From Klebsiella oxytoca NBRC 105695 (GTDB lineage Bacteria > Pseudomonadota > Gammaproteobacteria > Enterobacterales > Enterobacteriaceae), in contig NZ_BCZK01000001.1 of NCBI RefSeq assembly GCF_001598695.1, positions 372,001-436,000 on the forward strand: DNA of 64,000 bases, read 5' to 3'. A program made the translations under genes and the position numbers. Below, one piece after another: positions 1-10,493 of this stretch (positions are counted from its first letter, which is position 1; each line of letters starts with the position of its first letter). The notes under the pieces are model-generated. The model searched no databases. It saw only the letters and a program-made list of their open reading frames with translations, and was not told where the DNA came from.

Positions 1-729
<729 letters not shown>

Positions 730-766
730 TCCTTGTCGGTGTTTAAAACAACAGACCGCAAGGGTC

Positions 767-864
767 GGTAGCCCGGCTAAGCGCAGCGCAAGCCGGGGAA
801 ATCGTTGAAGCGGTATTGCGGTTGATGACCCGGCTTGCGGGGTGAACGCCTCAGCCGGGCGACA
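767..864. repeat. Pair of inverted REP/BIME-like elements
   Basis: Two GC-rich palindromic units lie between the convergent ruvB and znuB. The first (about 767-798) starts GTAGCCCGGCTAAGCGCAG and folds on CCCGGCT/AGCCGGG. The second (about 826-864) is in the opposite orientation, with CCCGGCTTGCG and CAGCCGGGCGAC. Opposed REP units of this kind are common between convergent enteric genes, where they can bind gyrase or protect mRNA 3' ends. No obvious T-tract terminator is seen in this gap. Confidence 0.7.
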
Positions 865-936
865 AAGTCCGCAGACAGCTGTGACCCTATAGCAATCTGC
901 CGAGTTTTGATGGCGGTTGAGGCGGGCGCATAAGCG

Positions 937-1722
937 TCAGGCGGCCGGCTTCTTGCTCATGCTGATGATAAACAGCACCGCAGCGCACAGCACCACGGAA
1001 GGCCCGGCGGGCGTGTCGTAAAACGCTGAAAAGGTCAGTCCGCCGGTGACGGCAATCATCCCCATTCCTACCGCAATACCCGCCATTTGTTCAGGCGTAC
1101 GGGCAAAGCGACGCGCCGTGGCTGCGGGAATAATCAGCAAAGACGTAATGATCAGCGCCCCGACGAACTTCATCGCCACGCCGATGGTCAGCGCGGTGAC
1201 CAGCATCAACAGCAGTGTAACCCTCTGTAGCTTAACGCCGTCAACGAAGGCCAGATCCGGACTAATGGTCATCGATAGCAGATTACGCCACTGCCAGAGC
1301 AGGATCGCCAGTACGATCGCTACGCCAATCGCGATGGATATTAAATCCTCCGGCGTAACCGCCAACAGGTCGCCAAACAGATAGGCCATCAGATCGACGC
1401 GCACGTTCGACATCAGACTGACTACCACCAGGCCCAAAGACAGCGCGCTGTGGGCCATGATACCGAGTAGCGTATCTACCGCCAGATGAGGACGTTTTTC
1501 CAGCCATACCAGCCCGCCCGCCAGCAGCAACGTCACCACGATGACCGCATAAAAAGGATTAACGTTCAGCAGCAAACCAAAAGCGACGCCGAGCAGAGAG
1601 GCATGGGCCAGGGTATCGCCAAAGTAGGACATGCGGCGCCAGACGACAAACGATCCCAGCGGACCCGCCGCACAGGCGAGCATTATCCCGGCCAGCCAGC
1701 CGGGAAGCAGTAATTCAATCAT
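937..1722 (-). CDS. znuB: Zinc ABC transporter permease ZnuB
   Basis: Inner-membrane permease of the high-affinity Zn2+ importer ZnuABC, 261 residues as in E. coli. The sequence is almost entirely hydrophobic, with about eight predicted membrane spans and the ABC-3 family signature region around [16 protein letters not shown]. Its ATG overlaps the znuC stop by one base (TAATG), indicating translational coupling. It is read from the Zur-controlled promoter in front of znuC. Confidence 0.97.
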   Translation of the reverse strand: MIELLLPGWLAGIMLACAAGPLGSFVVWRRMSYFGDTLAHASLLGVAFGLLLNVNPFYAVIVVTLLLAGGLVWLEKRPHLAVDTLLGIMAHSALSLGLVVVSLMSNVRVDLMAYLFGDLLAVTPEDLISIAIGVAIVLAILLWQWRNLLSMTISPDLAFVDGVKLQRVTLLLMLVTALTIGVAMKFVGALIITSLLIIPAATARRFARTPEQMAGIAVGMGMIAVTGGLTFSAFYDTPAGPSVVLCAAVLFIISMSKKPAA

Positions 1723-2474
1723 TAACGGTCATTTCCCCGACGCAGTACAATCCGCCCCTGCAGGTCGTGGCGGTGATTATGATGATGGCGATAAATACCC
1801 AGCTGTTCCGCGCCGCGCTGGCCGAACATTGAGATAAATTCCGGATGCATGGAGACCACTTCCGGCGCGCCGGAGCAGCAGATATGCTGATTGAGACACA
1901 GTACTTCATCGGTTTTCGCCATCACCAGGTGCAGGTCGTGGGAAACCATCAGCACGGCACAATCAAGCTCCTGGCGCAGCTGATTAATCAGATCGTACAG
2001 CGCCACCTGACCATTCACGTCAACGCCCTGCGTTGGCTCGTCAAGCACCAGCAGCTGCGGTTGATTGAGCAGCGCGCGCGCCAGAAGTACCCGCTGAGTC
2101 TCGCCGCCGGAAAGCTTTTGCATAGGCGCGTCAATCAGATGACCGGCCTGCACGCGCTTCAGCGCCGGCAGTATGTCGCGCTTGTGCGTTCCTGGCCGCA
2201 ACAGCATAAAGCGGCTGACGGTGAGCGGCATCGTGGCATCAAGGTGCAGCTTTTGCGGGACATAGCCTATCCGCAGATGTCCCTCGCGTTTGATAACCCC
2301 TTCTGTAGGTGCTACCAGCCCAAGAACGACTCTGACGAGGGTCGATTTACCGGCGCCGTTGGGGCCCAGCAGAGTTAAAATTTTGCCCGGCTTAAGCGTG
2401 AGCGAAATGTCAGACAGCACGCGCCTTTGGCCATAGACGACCGCGACGTTTTCCAGAGTTACAAGATTTGTCAT
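1722..2474 (-). CDS. znuC: Zinc ABC transporter ATP-binding protein ZnuC
   Basis: ATPase that powers zinc uptake through ZnuB. 250 residues with Walker A (GPNGAGKST), the ABC signature LSGGE, Walker B ([10 protein letters not shown]) and the switch histidine in VSHDLH. The C-terminal tail is His-rich (YRHHHNHRH), as in enterobacterial ZnuC, and may sense metal. It is divergent from znuA, and the 78-bp gap holds the Zur operator that should control both transcripts. Confidence 0.97.
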   Translation of the reverse strand: MTNLVTLENVAVVYGQRRVLSDISLTLKPGKILTLLGPNGAGKSTLVRVVLGLVAPTEGVIKREGHLRIGYVPQKLHLDATMPLTVSRFMLLRPGTHKRDILPALKRVQAGHLIDAPMQKLSGGETQRVLLARALLNQPQLLVLDEPTQGVDVNGQVALYDLINQLRQELDCAVLMVSHDLHLVMAKTDEVLCLNQHICCSGAPEVVSMHPEFISMFGQRGAEQLGIYRHHHNHRHDLQGRIVLRRGNDR

Positions 2475-2499
2475 ATCAAATTAGAGGTTGCACAAGCCA

Positions 2500-2525
2500 G
2501 TGAATGTTATAATATCACATCTTTC
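2500..2525. promoter_or_regulatory. Zur operator between znuC and znuA
   Basis: TGAATGTTATAATATCACA at 2501-2519 is nearly identical to the known E. coli Zur site between znuA and znuC (GTTATAATATCAC core). Zinc-loaded Zur binds it and represses both divergent genes. Its place midway between the two start codons fits that role. Binding here is inferred from similarity. Confidence 0.85.
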
Positions 2526-2552
2526 TCATTCATTACGATGATTAGACGCATT

Positions 2553-3497
2553 ATGTTACATAAAAATACGCTTCTTTGCGCTGGACTTAGCGCCGCTTTT
2601 TTGTTCGCTCATGCACCGCTGGCAAGCGCCGCGGTCGTCACCTCGCTTAAACCGCTGGGCTTTATAGCATCAGCCATTGCTGATGGGGTAACAGAGACCC
2701 AGGTACTGCTGCCTGACGGGGCATCGGAGCATGATTATTCACTGCGTCCATCGGATGCAAAACGCTTACAGAACGCAGACTTAGTGGTCTGGATTGGTCC
2801 AGAGATGGAGGCGTTTATGGATAAGTCAACGCAAAGCATTGCGCCGAACAAAAAGGTGACGATTGCCGAGCTTGACGGCGTGAAACCGTTACTCATGAAA
2901 GGCGTCGACGACGACGATGACCATCACGGTCACGATCATGGCGCCGGGGAAAATAGTGACGACGATCACCATCACGGCATCTATAACATGCATCTATGGC
3001 TTTCCCCAGAGATAGCGCGCCTTTCGGCGGTTGCAATCCACGATAAATTATTGGAACTTATGCCGCAGAGTCGAGCCAAACTTGACGCCAACCTGAAGGA
3101 TTTTGAGGCAAAATTAGCCGCAACCGACAAGCAGGTTGGGACCGAGCTGGCACCGCTGAAAGGGAAGGGGTATTTCGTTTTTCATGACGCCTACGGCTAC
3201 TTTGAAAAACACTACGGTTTGACCTCCTTAGGTCATTTTACTGTCAACCCTGAAATCCAGCCTGGTGCGCAGCGTTTACACGAAATCAGAACACAGCTGG
3301 TTGAGCAAAAAGCAACTTGCGTTTTTGCTGAGCCACAGTTCAGGCCAGCGGTTATAGAAGCTGTTGCCAGGGGGACGTCCGTGCGCATGGGAACCCTGGA
3401 TCCACTTGGAATCGGAATTAAGCTGGGTAAAGAGAGTTATCCGCAATTCCTGAGCCAGATGGCAAATCAGTATTCAAGCTGCCTGAAAGGAGAATAA
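2553..3497 (+). CDS. znuA: Periplasmic zinc-binding protein ZnuA
   Basis: Zn2+ chaperone that delivers zinc to ZnuBC. The frame is open further upstream, but the ATG at 2553 gives the expected 314 residues with a signal peptide cut near ALASAA (residue 26), so it is preferred over upstream starts. Metal ligands H60 (SEHDYSL) and H147 (NMHLWL) are visible. The mobile acidic/His-rich loop at about residues 118-141 ([12 protein letters not shown] then DDDHHHG) is typical of enterobacterial ZnuA. Divergent from znuCB across the Zur box, and followed 15 bp later by mepM. Confidence 0.96.
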   Translation: MLHKNTLLCAGLSAAFLFAHAPLASAAVVTSLKPLGFIASAIADGVTETQVLLPDGASEHDYSLRPSDAKRLQNADLVVWIGPEMEAFMDKSTQSIAPNKKVTIAELDGVKPLLMKGVDDDDDHHGHDHGAGENSDDDHHHGIYNMHLWLSPEIARLSAVAIHDKLLELMPQSRAKLDANLKDFEAKLAATDKQVGTELAPLKGKGYFVFHDAYGYFEKHYGLTSLGHFTVNPEIQPGAQRLHEIRTQLVEQKATCVFAEPQFRPAVIEAVARGTSVRMGTLDPLGIGIKLGKESYPQFLSQMANQYSSCLKGE

Positions 3498-3512
3498 CGA
3501 GGAAGTGAATAC

Positions 3513-4835
3513 GTGCAACAGATAGCCCGCGCTGTCACTCAGGCATTTAACAATCTGCCGCGACCTCACCGCGTTATGCTGGGGTCGCTTAGCGTTCTTA
3601 CCTTAGCGGTCGCCGTCTGGCGACCCTACATTTACCACCATCCCGAAACGGCTCCCATCTCCAGAACCATCGAGCTGGAACAAAGCGAAATTCGTTCTCT
3701 GCTGCCAGAGGCCTCGGAACCTATCGATCAGGCGCCTCAGGAAGAAGAAGCCATCCCTCAGGATGAGCTGGATGATAAAGCGGACAGCGATTCCGGCGGC
3801 CATGAATATGTGGTGTCGACCGGGGATACGCTCAGCAGCATTCTTAATCAGTACGGTATTGATATGGGCGATATCGCCCGGCTCTCCTCGGCGGATAAAG
3901 AGCTGCGTAATCTGAAAATCGGCCAACAGCTCTCCTGGACGCTGACGGCGGATGGTGATTTACAAAGCCTGACCTGGGAGATGTCGCGCCGCGAAACCCG
4001 TACCTACGACCGGGTGGCCAACGGTTTCAAAATGAGCAGCGAGCTGCAAAAAGGCGACTGGGTCAATAACGTACTGAAAGGTACCGTGGGCGGAAGCTTT
4101 GTCGCCAGCGCTCGCGATGCCGGCCTGACCAGCACTGAAATTAGCGCGGTGATCAAAGCCATGCAGTGGCAGATGGACTTCCGTAAGCTGAAAAAAGGCG
4201 ATGAGTTTTCCGTACTGATGTCGCGTGAAATGCTGGACGGTAAGCGCGAGCAAAGCCAACTGCTTGGCGTACGCCTGCGTTCGGATGGCAAAGACTATTA
4301 CGCGATCCGCGCTGAGGATGGCAAATTCTACGATCGCAATGGTACAGGGCTTGCGAAGGGCTTCCTGCGTTTCCCGACCGCCCGCCAGTTCCGCGTCTCA
4401 TCAAACTTTAACCCGCGTCGTCTGAACCCGGTCACCGGCCGCGTCGCTCCGCATCGTGGCGTCGATTTTGCGATGCCGCAGGGCACCCCAGTGCTCTCGG
4501 TTGGCGATGGCGAAGTGGTAGTGGCTAAACGTAGCGGTGCGGCAGGTTATTACGTTGCCGTCCGCCACGGTCGTACCTATACCACCCGCTATATGCACCT
4601 GCGTAAGCTGCTGGTCAAACCCGGGCAGAAGGTGAAACGCGGCGATCGCATCGCGCTGTCGGGCAATACCGGCCGTTCGACCGGTCCGCATCTGCATTAT
4701 GAAGTGTGGATCAACCAGCAAGCGGTTAACCCGCTGACGGCGAAACTGCCGCGTACGGAAGGGCTCAGCGGTTCTGACCGTACCGATTTCCTGGCGCAGG
4801 CCAAACAGGTGATTCCGCAGCTACGGTTTGATTAA
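3513..4835 (+). CDS. mepM: Murein DD-endopeptidase MepM
   Basis: Periplasmic hydrolase that cuts D-Ala-mDAP cross-links to allow cell-wall expansion. 440 residues from a GTG start (GTGCAACAG), the E. coli length. It has an N-terminal membrane/signal segment (about 20-40), an acidic linker, a LysM-like stretch (about 97-145, YVVSTGDTLSSILNQYG) and a C-terminal M23 (LytM) metallopeptidase domain with metal-site motifs HRGVDFAMP and GPHLHYEVW. It starts 15 bp after znuA and may be partly co-transcribed with it. A strong terminator follows. Confidence 0.96.
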   Translation: MQQIARAVTQAFNNLPRPHRVMLGSLSVLTLAVAVWRPYIYHHPETAPISRTIELEQSEIRSLLPEASEPIDQAPQEEEAIPQDELDDKADSDSGGHEYVVSTGDTLSSILNQYGIDMGDIARLSSADKELRNLKIGQQLSWTLTADGDLQSLTWEMSRRETRTYDRVANGFKMSSELQKGDWVNNVLKGTVGGSFVASARDAGLTSTEISAVIKAMQWQMDFRKLKKGDEFSVLMSREMLDGKREQSQLLGVRLRSDGKDYYAIRAEDGKFYDRNGTGLAKGFLRFPTARQFRVSSNFNPRRLNPVTGRVAPHRGVDFAMPQGTPVLSVGDGEVVVAKRSGAAGYYVAVRHGRTYTTRYMHLRKLLVKPGQKVKRGDRIALSGNTGRSTGPHLHYEVWINQQAVNPLTAKLPRTEGLSGSDRTDFLAQAKQVIPQLRFD

Positions 4836-4848
4836 CCTCACGCCAGTT

Positions 4849-4884
4849 AAAGCCGGTGCCTTCTGCGCGCCGGCTTTTTCTTTT
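4849..4884 (+). terminator. Rho-independent terminator after mepM
   Basis: Stem AAGCCGG (4850-4856) pairs with CCGGCTT (4870-4876) and is followed by a T-rich run (TTTTTCTTTT). It separates mepM from lpxM. Confidence 0.85.
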
Positions 4885-4952
4885 GTACGTTACTCCACGT
4901 ATCGCTAAACTAACCCATTATCTTTACTGAGCGGAAATTCTGCGGATTGGGC

Positions 4953-5927
4953 ATGGAAACGAAAAAAAATAATATTGAGTTTATTCCAAAATTTGAAAAA
5001 TCCTTTTTACTGCCGCGCTACTGGGGCGCGTGGTTCGGCGTTTTTGCCTTCGGCGCCATTGCCCTGACGCCCGCGTCTTTCCGCGATCCGATCCTGGGTA
5101 AACTGGGGCGTTTTGTTGGTCGTCTGGCAAAGAGTTCGCGCCGCCGGGCGCAAATTAACCTGCTGTACTGCTTTCCGGAAAAAAGCGAGCAGGAACGTGA
5201 AGAAATAATTGATGCCATGTATGCCTCCGCGCCGCAGGCGATGGTGATGATGGCCGAGTTAGGCCTACGCGATCCGCAGCGGATTCTTTCCCGCGTCGAC
5301 TGGCAGGGCAAAGAAATTATTGATGAGATGCAGCGCAACAACGAGAAAGTGATCTTCCTGGTTCCTCATGCCTGGGGAGTGGACATCCCGGCGATGCTGA
5401 TGGCGTCCGGCGGGCAAAAAATGGCGGCGATGTTTCATAACCAGGGCAACCCGGTATTCGATTACGTCTGGAATACCGTGCGTCGTCGTTTCGGCGGTCG
5501 TATGCACGCGCGCAACGACGGCATCAAACCCTTCATTCAGTCGGTACGTCAGGGATACTGGGGCTACTATCTGCCGGATCAGGATCACGGGGCCGAACAC
5601 AGTGAATTTGTTGATTTCTTTGCCACCTACAAGGCGACGCTCCCGGCAATTGGTCGTTTAATGAAAGTATGTCGCGCCCGGGTTGTCCCGCTGTTCCCGG
5701 TTTACGATGGCGAAACGCATCGCCTGACGGTGCTGGTGCGCCCGCCGATGGACGATCTGCTGGAAGCGGACGACAATACCATTGCCCGACGGATGAATGA
5801 AGAGGTAGAGATTTTCGTTAAGCCGCATACCGAGCAGTATACGTGGATCCTTAAACTACTCAAAACGCGCAAACCCGGCGAAATCGAACCGTACAAGCGC
5901 AAAGAGCTGTATCCGAAAAAGAAATAG
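4953..5927 (+). CDS. lpxM: Lipid A myristoyltransferase LpxM
   Basis: Late acyltransferase that adds the secondary myristoyl chain to Kdo2-lipid A at the inner-membrane inner face. 324 residues from the ATG at 4953, matching the E. coli METKKN start; an in-frame TTG six bases upstream is less likely. One N-terminal membrane segment (about 22-42) precedes the LPLAT domain. The catalytic HX4D motif is VPHAWGVD (H139, D144). The acyl-chain set made here affects endotoxin potency and polymyxin tolerance. Convergent with pykA across a shared terminator. Confidence 0.97.
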   Translation: METKKNNIEFIPKFEKSFLLPRYWGAWFGVFAFGAIALTPASFRDPILGKLGRFVGRLAKSSRRRAQINLLYCFPEKSEQEREEIIDAMYASAPQAMVMMAELGLRDPQRILSRVDWQGKEIIDEMQRNNEKVIFLVPHAWGVDIPAMLMASGGQKMAAMFHNQGNPVFDYVWNTVRRRFGGRMHARNDGIKPFIQSVRQGYWGYYLPDQDHGAEHSEFVDFFATYKATLPAIGRLMKVCRARVVPLFPVYDGETHRLTVLVRPPMDDLLEADDNTIARRMNEEVEIFVKPHTEQYTWILKLLKTRKPGEIEPYKRKELYPKKK

Positions 5928-5949
5928 TCCGCGTAGACGCTGCGGGCAA

Positions 5950-5985
5950 AAAAAAACCTGCCGACAACTGCCGGCAGGTTTTTTT
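5950..5985. terminator. Bidirectional terminator between lpxM and pykA
   Basis: A perfect stem AACCTGCCG (5955-5963) / CGGCAGGTT (5972-5980) is flanked by an A-run on the left and a T-run on the right. It can therefore terminate the convergent lpxM and pykA transcripts. Confidence 0.92.
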
Positions 5986-5998
5986 ATGGCGCAGCAAA

Positions 5999-7441
5999 TT
6001 ACTCGACGGTCAGAATACGGGTGGTATTGGTGCTGCCGATGGTGCTCATTACGTCGCCCTGAGTGACGATAACCAGGTCACCGGTCACCAGATAGCCTTT
6101 ATCACGCAGCAGCGTTACCGCATCGTGCGCGGCGGCGACGCCGTCGCTTGCGCTATCGAAATAAACCGGAGTCACACCGCGATACAGCGCAGTCAGGTTC
6201 AGCGTACGCTCGTGGCGAGACAGCGCGAAAATCGGCAGGCCGGAGCTGATACGGGAAGTCATCAGCGCGGTACGCCCGGATTCCGTCATGGTAATGATAG
6301 CGGTGACGCCCTTGAGGTGGTTCGCCGCGTACATAGCCGACATCGCAATGGCTTCTTCAACATTATCGAACTGAACGTCCAGACGGTGTTTGGAGACGTT
6401 GAGGCTGGGGATTTTTTCCGCGCCCAGGCAAACGCGCGCCATCGCGGCAACGGTCTCAGACGGATACTGGCCCGCGGCGGTTTCTGCAGACAGCATGACG
6501 GCGTCGGTACCATCCAGCACGGCGTTCGCCACGTCCATCACTTCCGCGCGGGTTGGCATCGGGTTGGTGATCATCGACTCCATCATCTGCGTCGCGGTAA
6601 TGACCGAGCGGTTGAGCTGACGAGCGCGGCGGATTAATGCTTTCTGGATGCCGACCAGCTCCGGGTCGCCAATTTCTACGCCGAGGTCGCCGCGGGCTAC
6701 CATGACAACGTCGGAAGCCAGGATCACGTCATCCATCGCGTCCTGATCGCATACCGCTTCCGCACGCTCTACTTTGGCCACGATTTTTGCATCGCAGCCC
6801 GCATCGCGCGCCAGACGACGCGCGTAGTTCAGGTCTTCGCCGCAGCGCGGGAAGGAGACGGCCAGATAGTCGACGCCGATTTTGGCGGCGGTGATGATGT
6901 CTGCTTTGTCTTTTTCAGTCAGCGCTTCGGCAGAGAGGCCACCACCCAGCTTGTTGATACCTTTGTTGTTAGACAATGGTCCGCCGACGGTGACTTCGGT
7001 GAACACTTTCATGCCCTGAACTTCCAGGACTTTCAGCTGCACGCGCCCGTCGTCCAGCAGCAGGATATCGCCAGGAACCACGTCAGCCGGCAGGCCTTTA
7101 TAATCGATGCCGACTTTTTCTTTATCGCCTTCGCCTTTACCCAGGTTCGCGTCGAGCAGGAATTTATCACCGATATTGAGGAAAATTTTGCCTTCTTTGA
7201 AGGTAGAGACGCGAATTTTCGGCCCCTGAAGGTCACCGAGAATAGCGACATGACGGCCCAGTTTTGCCGCAATCTCACGGACTTTATCCGCACGGAGCTG
7301 GTGATCTTCCGCGGTGCCGTGAGAGAAGTTCATACGTACCACGTTAGCGCCTGCGGCGATAACCTTTTCAAGGTTGTTATCGCGATCGGTAGCCGGGCCT
7401 AAGGTGGTAACGATTTTGGTTCTGCGAAGCCTTCTGGACAT
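5999..7441 (-). CDS. pykA: Pyruvate kinase II (PykA)
   Basis: Converts phosphoenolpyruvate and ADP to pyruvate and ATP, the last step of glycolysis; the PykA isozyme is AMP-activated. 480 residues starting [11 protein letters not shown], the standard PykA start. The frame extends 29 codons upstream but those residues do not resemble the family. Visible motifs are the substrate-binding NFSHG and the active-site loop KVERAEAV ... RGDLGVEIG ... TQMMESM. It follows hexR in the same orientation (125 bp gap), and HexR is a known regulator of central carbon genes. Confidence 0.97.
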   Translation of the reverse strand: MSRRLRRTKIVTTLGPATDRDNNLEKVIAAGANVVRMNFSHGTAEDHQLRADKVREIAAKLGRHVAILGDLQGPKIRVSTFKEGKIFLNIGDKFLLDANLGKGEGDKEKVGIDYKGLPADVVPGDILLLDDGRVQLKVLEVQGMKVFTEVTVGGPLSNNKGINKLGGGLSAEALTEKDKADIITAAKIGVDYLAVSFPRCGEDLNYARRLARDAGCDAKIVAKVERAEAVCDQDAMDDVILASDVVMVARGDLGVEIGDPELVGIQKALIRRARQLNRSVITATQMMESMITNPMPTRAEVMDVANAVLDGTDAVMLSAETAAGQYPSETVAAMARVCLGAEKIPSLNVSKHRLDVQFDNVEEAIAMSAMYAANHLKGVTAIITMTESGRTALMTSRISSGLPIFALSRHERTLNLTALYRGVTPVYFDSASDGVAAAHDAVTLLRDKGYLVTGDLVIVTQGDVMSTIGSTNTTRILTVE

Positions 7442-7566
7442 GTAATACTCCGTTGACTGAAACAACTTTGGTGTTGCGTGAACATGGATTCGGTAGCGCC
7501 AGCGAGCAAAGTCGCTATACCGGAACATTACCGACGTTGTAATAGGATACTGCTTTGTTTCTACTT

Positions 7567-8436
7567 TTATTGGTCATTACTGTGTAAGCTGAGCTCTTTA
7601 TCAAAGCGCGATTCCTTCAGCGCTTCCTTGACCCTCTTCAAGTTATCTCTGAATTTCGCTCCCCGACGAAGGGTAAAGCCGGTTGCCAGTACGTCAATCA
7701 CCGTCAGCTGCGCTAAGCGGGAAACCATTGGCATATAGATATCGGTATCTTCCGGGACATCCAGCGTAATGGCCAGCGTCGACTCGCGGGAAAGCGGGGT
7801 GCCCGGCGAAGTAATGGCGATCACCATCGCATCATTTTCGCGCGCCAGCTGCGCCAGCTCTACCAGGCTTTTGGTCCTGCCGGTATGCGAAATAATCACC
7901 ACCACGTCATCGTCATTACAGTTCATACAGCTCATGCGTTGCAGGACGATGTCGTCGGAATAAATCACCGGCACATTAAAGCGGAAAAATTTGTTCATCG
8001 CATCGTGGGCGACGGCTGCCGATGAGCCCAGGCCGAAGAAGGCGATTTTCTTGGCCTGAGTGAGAAGGTCCACTGCCCGGTTGATCGCCGACATATCGAG
8101 AGAATGATGGACCTGATCTAAACTGGCCATAGCCGATTCAAATATCTTACCCGTATAGGACTCAACGCTGTCGTCTTCATCGACGTTGCGGTTAACATAG
8201 AGGGTACCGTGCGCCAGGCTTTGCGCCAGATGCAGTTTGAAATCCGGGAAACCGCGGGTTTCCAGACTGCGGCAGAAACGGTTGACCGTAGGCTCGCTGA
8301 CGCCGGCTTCCAGCGCCAGGGCAGCAATACTTGAATGAATGGCCTGCGCGGGGGTTGCAAGAATGACTTCCGCCACTTTGCGTTCAGATTTGCTAAGGTG
8401 TTCCAGTCGGGACTGGATTTTTTCCAGCATATTCAT
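7567..8436 (-). CDS. hexR: HexR, RpiR-family repressor of hexose catabolism
   Basis: 289-residue DNA-binding regulator, the E. coli length. The N-terminal RpiR helix-turn-helix (about 1-77, with [20 protein letters not shown]) is followed by a SIS sugar-phosphate-binding domain (about 120-250, [12 protein letters not shown] and ISHTGRTK). In related bacteria HexR senses 2-keto-3-deoxy-6-phosphogluconate and represses zwf and edd-eda. It is divergent from zwf, which carries a candidate HexR box, and the edd-eda genes follow zwf, so the regulator adjoins its expected targets. Confidence 0.95.
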   Translation of the reverse strand: MNMLEKIQSRLEHLSKSERKVAEVILATPAQAIHSSIAALALEAGVSEPTVNRFCRSLETRGFPDFKLHLAQSLAHGTLYVNRNVDEDDSVESYTGKIFESAMASLDQVHHSLDMSAINRAVDLLTQAKKIAFFGLGSSAAVAHDAMNKFFRFNVPVIYSDDIVLQRMSCMNCNDDDVVVIISHTGRTKSLVELAQLARENDAMVIAITSPGTPLSRESTLAITLDVPEDTDIYMPMVSRLAQLTVIDVLATGFTLRRGAKFRDNLKRVKEALKESRFDKELSLHSNDQ

Positions 8437-8652
8437 GGGTAATCAGGCGCTCATCAATGGAAACGATTTCATTAATGGGTGAAATCATCAGGCGTTTTAG
8501 CAAGAATATACCCCTCCGTAGTCGGAAACGGTGAGGAATGACTTTAAAATATGTTGTTTTTTTTCATTACATGATCAGAGTCGTATTTTACTAACTGATA
8601 ATCGGTCGAAACAACGAACAATACTAGCCGCATGCCCAAAAACTCAGCCCAT

Positions 8653-8671
8653 ATTTTCCTCCCTGTGCGAT
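8653..8671 (-). promoter_or_regulatory. Candidate mar/sox/rob box of zwf
   Basis: Read on the minus strand, 8653-8671 begins ATCGCAC and ends AAAAT. It fits the marbox consensus AYnGCACnnWnnRYYAAAY with three mismatches. E. coli zwf is activated by SoxS/MarA through a box in its promoter, and this one lies about 130 bp before the zwf start. The rest of the 8437-8797 divergent gap holds the two promoters and a HexR-like box; I see no gene in it. Confidence 0.45.
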
Positions 8672-8730
8672 TTAGCCGCGGGAACGGGAGCGGAGGGTTT
8701 CGGGAAATTCGTAAACACAGTACGATGCAG

Positions 8731-8745
8731 TGAAAGAAAATTACA
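8731..8745. promoter_or_regulatory. Candidate HexR operator upstream of zwf
   Basis: TGAAAGAAAATTACA resembles the HexR palindrome TGTAATTAAATTACA, with the right arm AAATTACA fully conserved. It lies 52 bp before the zwf ATG, where bound HexR would block expression. The left arm is degenerate. Confidence 0.5.
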
Positions 8746-8797
8746 AATACAACTATAGCCTGGCATAAGCACCGGGCTATCAACTAAGGAGAATGAC

Positions 8798-10273
8798 ATG
8801 GCGGTAACGCAAACGGCCCAGGCATGCGATCTGGTCATTTTCGGCGCGAAGGGTGACCTGGCGCGACGTAAATTGCTGCCTTCCCTGTATCAGCTTGAAA
8901 AAGCTGGCCAGATCCACCCTGATACCCGCATCATCGGCGTCGGGCGTGCCGACTGGGATAAAGACGCTTACACCAAGGTAGTGCGTGAAGCGATGGAAAC
9001 CTTCATGAAGGAGAAAATTGATGAAGGTTTGTGGGAGACCCTGAGCGGGCGTCTGGATTTTTGTAACCTGGATGTCAACGATACCAAAGCGTTTACTCGT
9101 CTGGGCAAAATGCTCGATCAGAAAGAGCGGGTGACGATCAACTATTTCGCCATGCCGCCAAGTACCTTCGGCGCGATTTGTAAAGGCCTGGGCGAAGCGA
9201 AGCTGAACGCCAAGCCGGCCCGCGTGGTGATGGAAAAACCGCTGGGTACCTCGCTTGAAACGTCCCGCGAGATTAACGATCGGGTGGGCGAGTTCTTCGA
9301 GGAGTGCCAGGTCTATCGCATCGACCATTATCTGGGTAAAGAGACGGTGCTGAACCTGCTGGCGCTGCGCTTTGCTAACTCGCTGTTCGTCAATAACTGG
9401 GATAGCCGCACCATCGATCACGTTGAGATCACCGTAGCGGAAGAGGTAGGCATTGAAGGTCGCTGGGGCTACTTCGATCAGGCCGGGCAGATGCGCGACA
9501 TGATCCAGAACCACCTGCTGCAGATCCTGTGCATGATCGCCATGTCCCCGCCGTCGGATCTGAGCGCCGACAGCATCCGCGATGAAAAAGTGAAGGTGCT
9601 GAAATCTCTGCGCCGCATCGACCGCACCAACGTGCGTGAAAAAACGGTGCGTGGTCAGTACACCGCCGGCTTCGCGCAGGGCAAAAAAGTGCCTGGCTAC
9701 CTCGAAGAAGAGGGGGCGAATAAATCCAGCCATACGGAAACTTTCGTGGCCATCCGCGTCGATATCGACAACTGGCGCTGGGCGGGCGTACCGTTCTACC
9801 TGCGCACCGGTAAACGTCTGCCGACCAAGTGTTCTGAAGTTGTGGTGTACTTTAAAACGCCGGAACTCAACCTGTTCAAAGAGACCTGGCAAGAGCTGCC
9901 GCAGAATAAGCTGACCATTCGTCTGCAGCCGGATGAAGGGGTGGATATTCAGGTACTTAATAAAGTTCCTGGCCTTGACCATAAGCACAATCTGCAAATC
10001 ACCAAGCTGGATCTGAGCTACTCAGAAACCTTTAATCAAACCCATCTGGCGGATGCCTATGAGCGTCTGCTGCTGGAGACCATGCGCGGTATCCAGGCGC
10101 TGTTCGTCCGTCGCGACGAAGTGGAAGAGGCGTGGAAGTGGGTCGATTCTATCACCGAAGCCTGGGCTGCCGATCGCGATTCGCCGAAACCTTATCAGGC
10201 GGGCACCTGGGGGCCGGTTGCCTCCGTGGCGATGATCACCCGCGATGGTCGTTCGTGGAATGAATTTGAGTAA
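8798..10273 (+). CDS. zwf: Glucose-6-phosphate 1-dehydrogenase
   Basis: NADP-dependent oxidation of glucose-6-phosphate to 6-phosphogluconolactone, entry point to the oxidative pentose phosphate and Entner-Doudoroff routes and a main NADPH source. 491 residues as in E. coli, from ATG after AAGGAG. The coenzyme-binding motif is [14 protein letters not shown] near the N terminus and the substrate/active-site signature is RIDHYLGKE. Likely controlled by SoxS/MarA and HexR. It ends before a strong terminator, so edd-eda probably has its own promoter. Confidence 0.98.
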   Translation: MAVTQTAQACDLVIFGAKGDLARRKLLPSLYQLEKAGQIHPDTRIIGVGRADWDKDAYTKVVREAMETFMKEKIDEGLWETLSGRLDFCNLDVNDTKAFTRLGKMLDQKERVTINYFAMPPSTFGAICKGLGEAKLNAKPARVVMEKPLGTSLETSREINDRVGEFFEECQVYRIDHYLGKETVLNLLALRFANSLFVNNWDSRTIDHVEITVAEEVGIEGRWGYFDQAGQMRDMIQNHLLQILCMIAMSPPSDLSADSIRDEKVKVLKSLRRIDRTNVREKTVRGQYTAGFAQGKKVPGYLEEEGANKSSHTETFVAIRVDIDNWRWAGVPFYLRTGKRLPTKCSEVVVYFKTPELNLFKETWQELPQNKLTIRLQPDEGVDIQVLNKVPGLDHKHNLQITKLDLSYSETFNQTHLADAYERLLLETMRGIQALFVRRDEVEEAWKWVDSITEAWAADRDSPKPYQAGTWGPVASVAMITRDGRSWNEFE

Positions 10274-10346
10274 TCGCCAGCTCCTCCGTCAGGGTTATTT
10301 TACCGGTAACATGATCTGACGCAGCAAGTCGCGTAATTTTTAATCT

Positions 10347-10384
10347 TTTAAGCCCCGGAGGATTCACCCCCGGGGCTTTTTTTA
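10347..10384 (+). terminator. Rho-independent terminator after zwf
   Basis: Stem AAGCCCCGG (10350-10358) / CCGGGGCTT (10370-10378) is followed by a run of T. It separates zwf from edd, as in E. coli. Confidence 0.92.
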
Positions 10385-10493
10385 TTACACTGGCTGCAGA
10401 TATTTTGCCCCTGAGCCCCAGTACTTGTGCCTTGAGTCCCAAAAAGTACCGCTAAAGCGCTGCGGCCGGACAGATGAAATTTGAGGAGCCTTT

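Noticed and set aside
8780-9997. 405-codon frame antisense to zwf
   Set aside because: It is a shadow of the GC-rich zwf codons and has no independent start signal or family motif; zwf itself is unmistakable.
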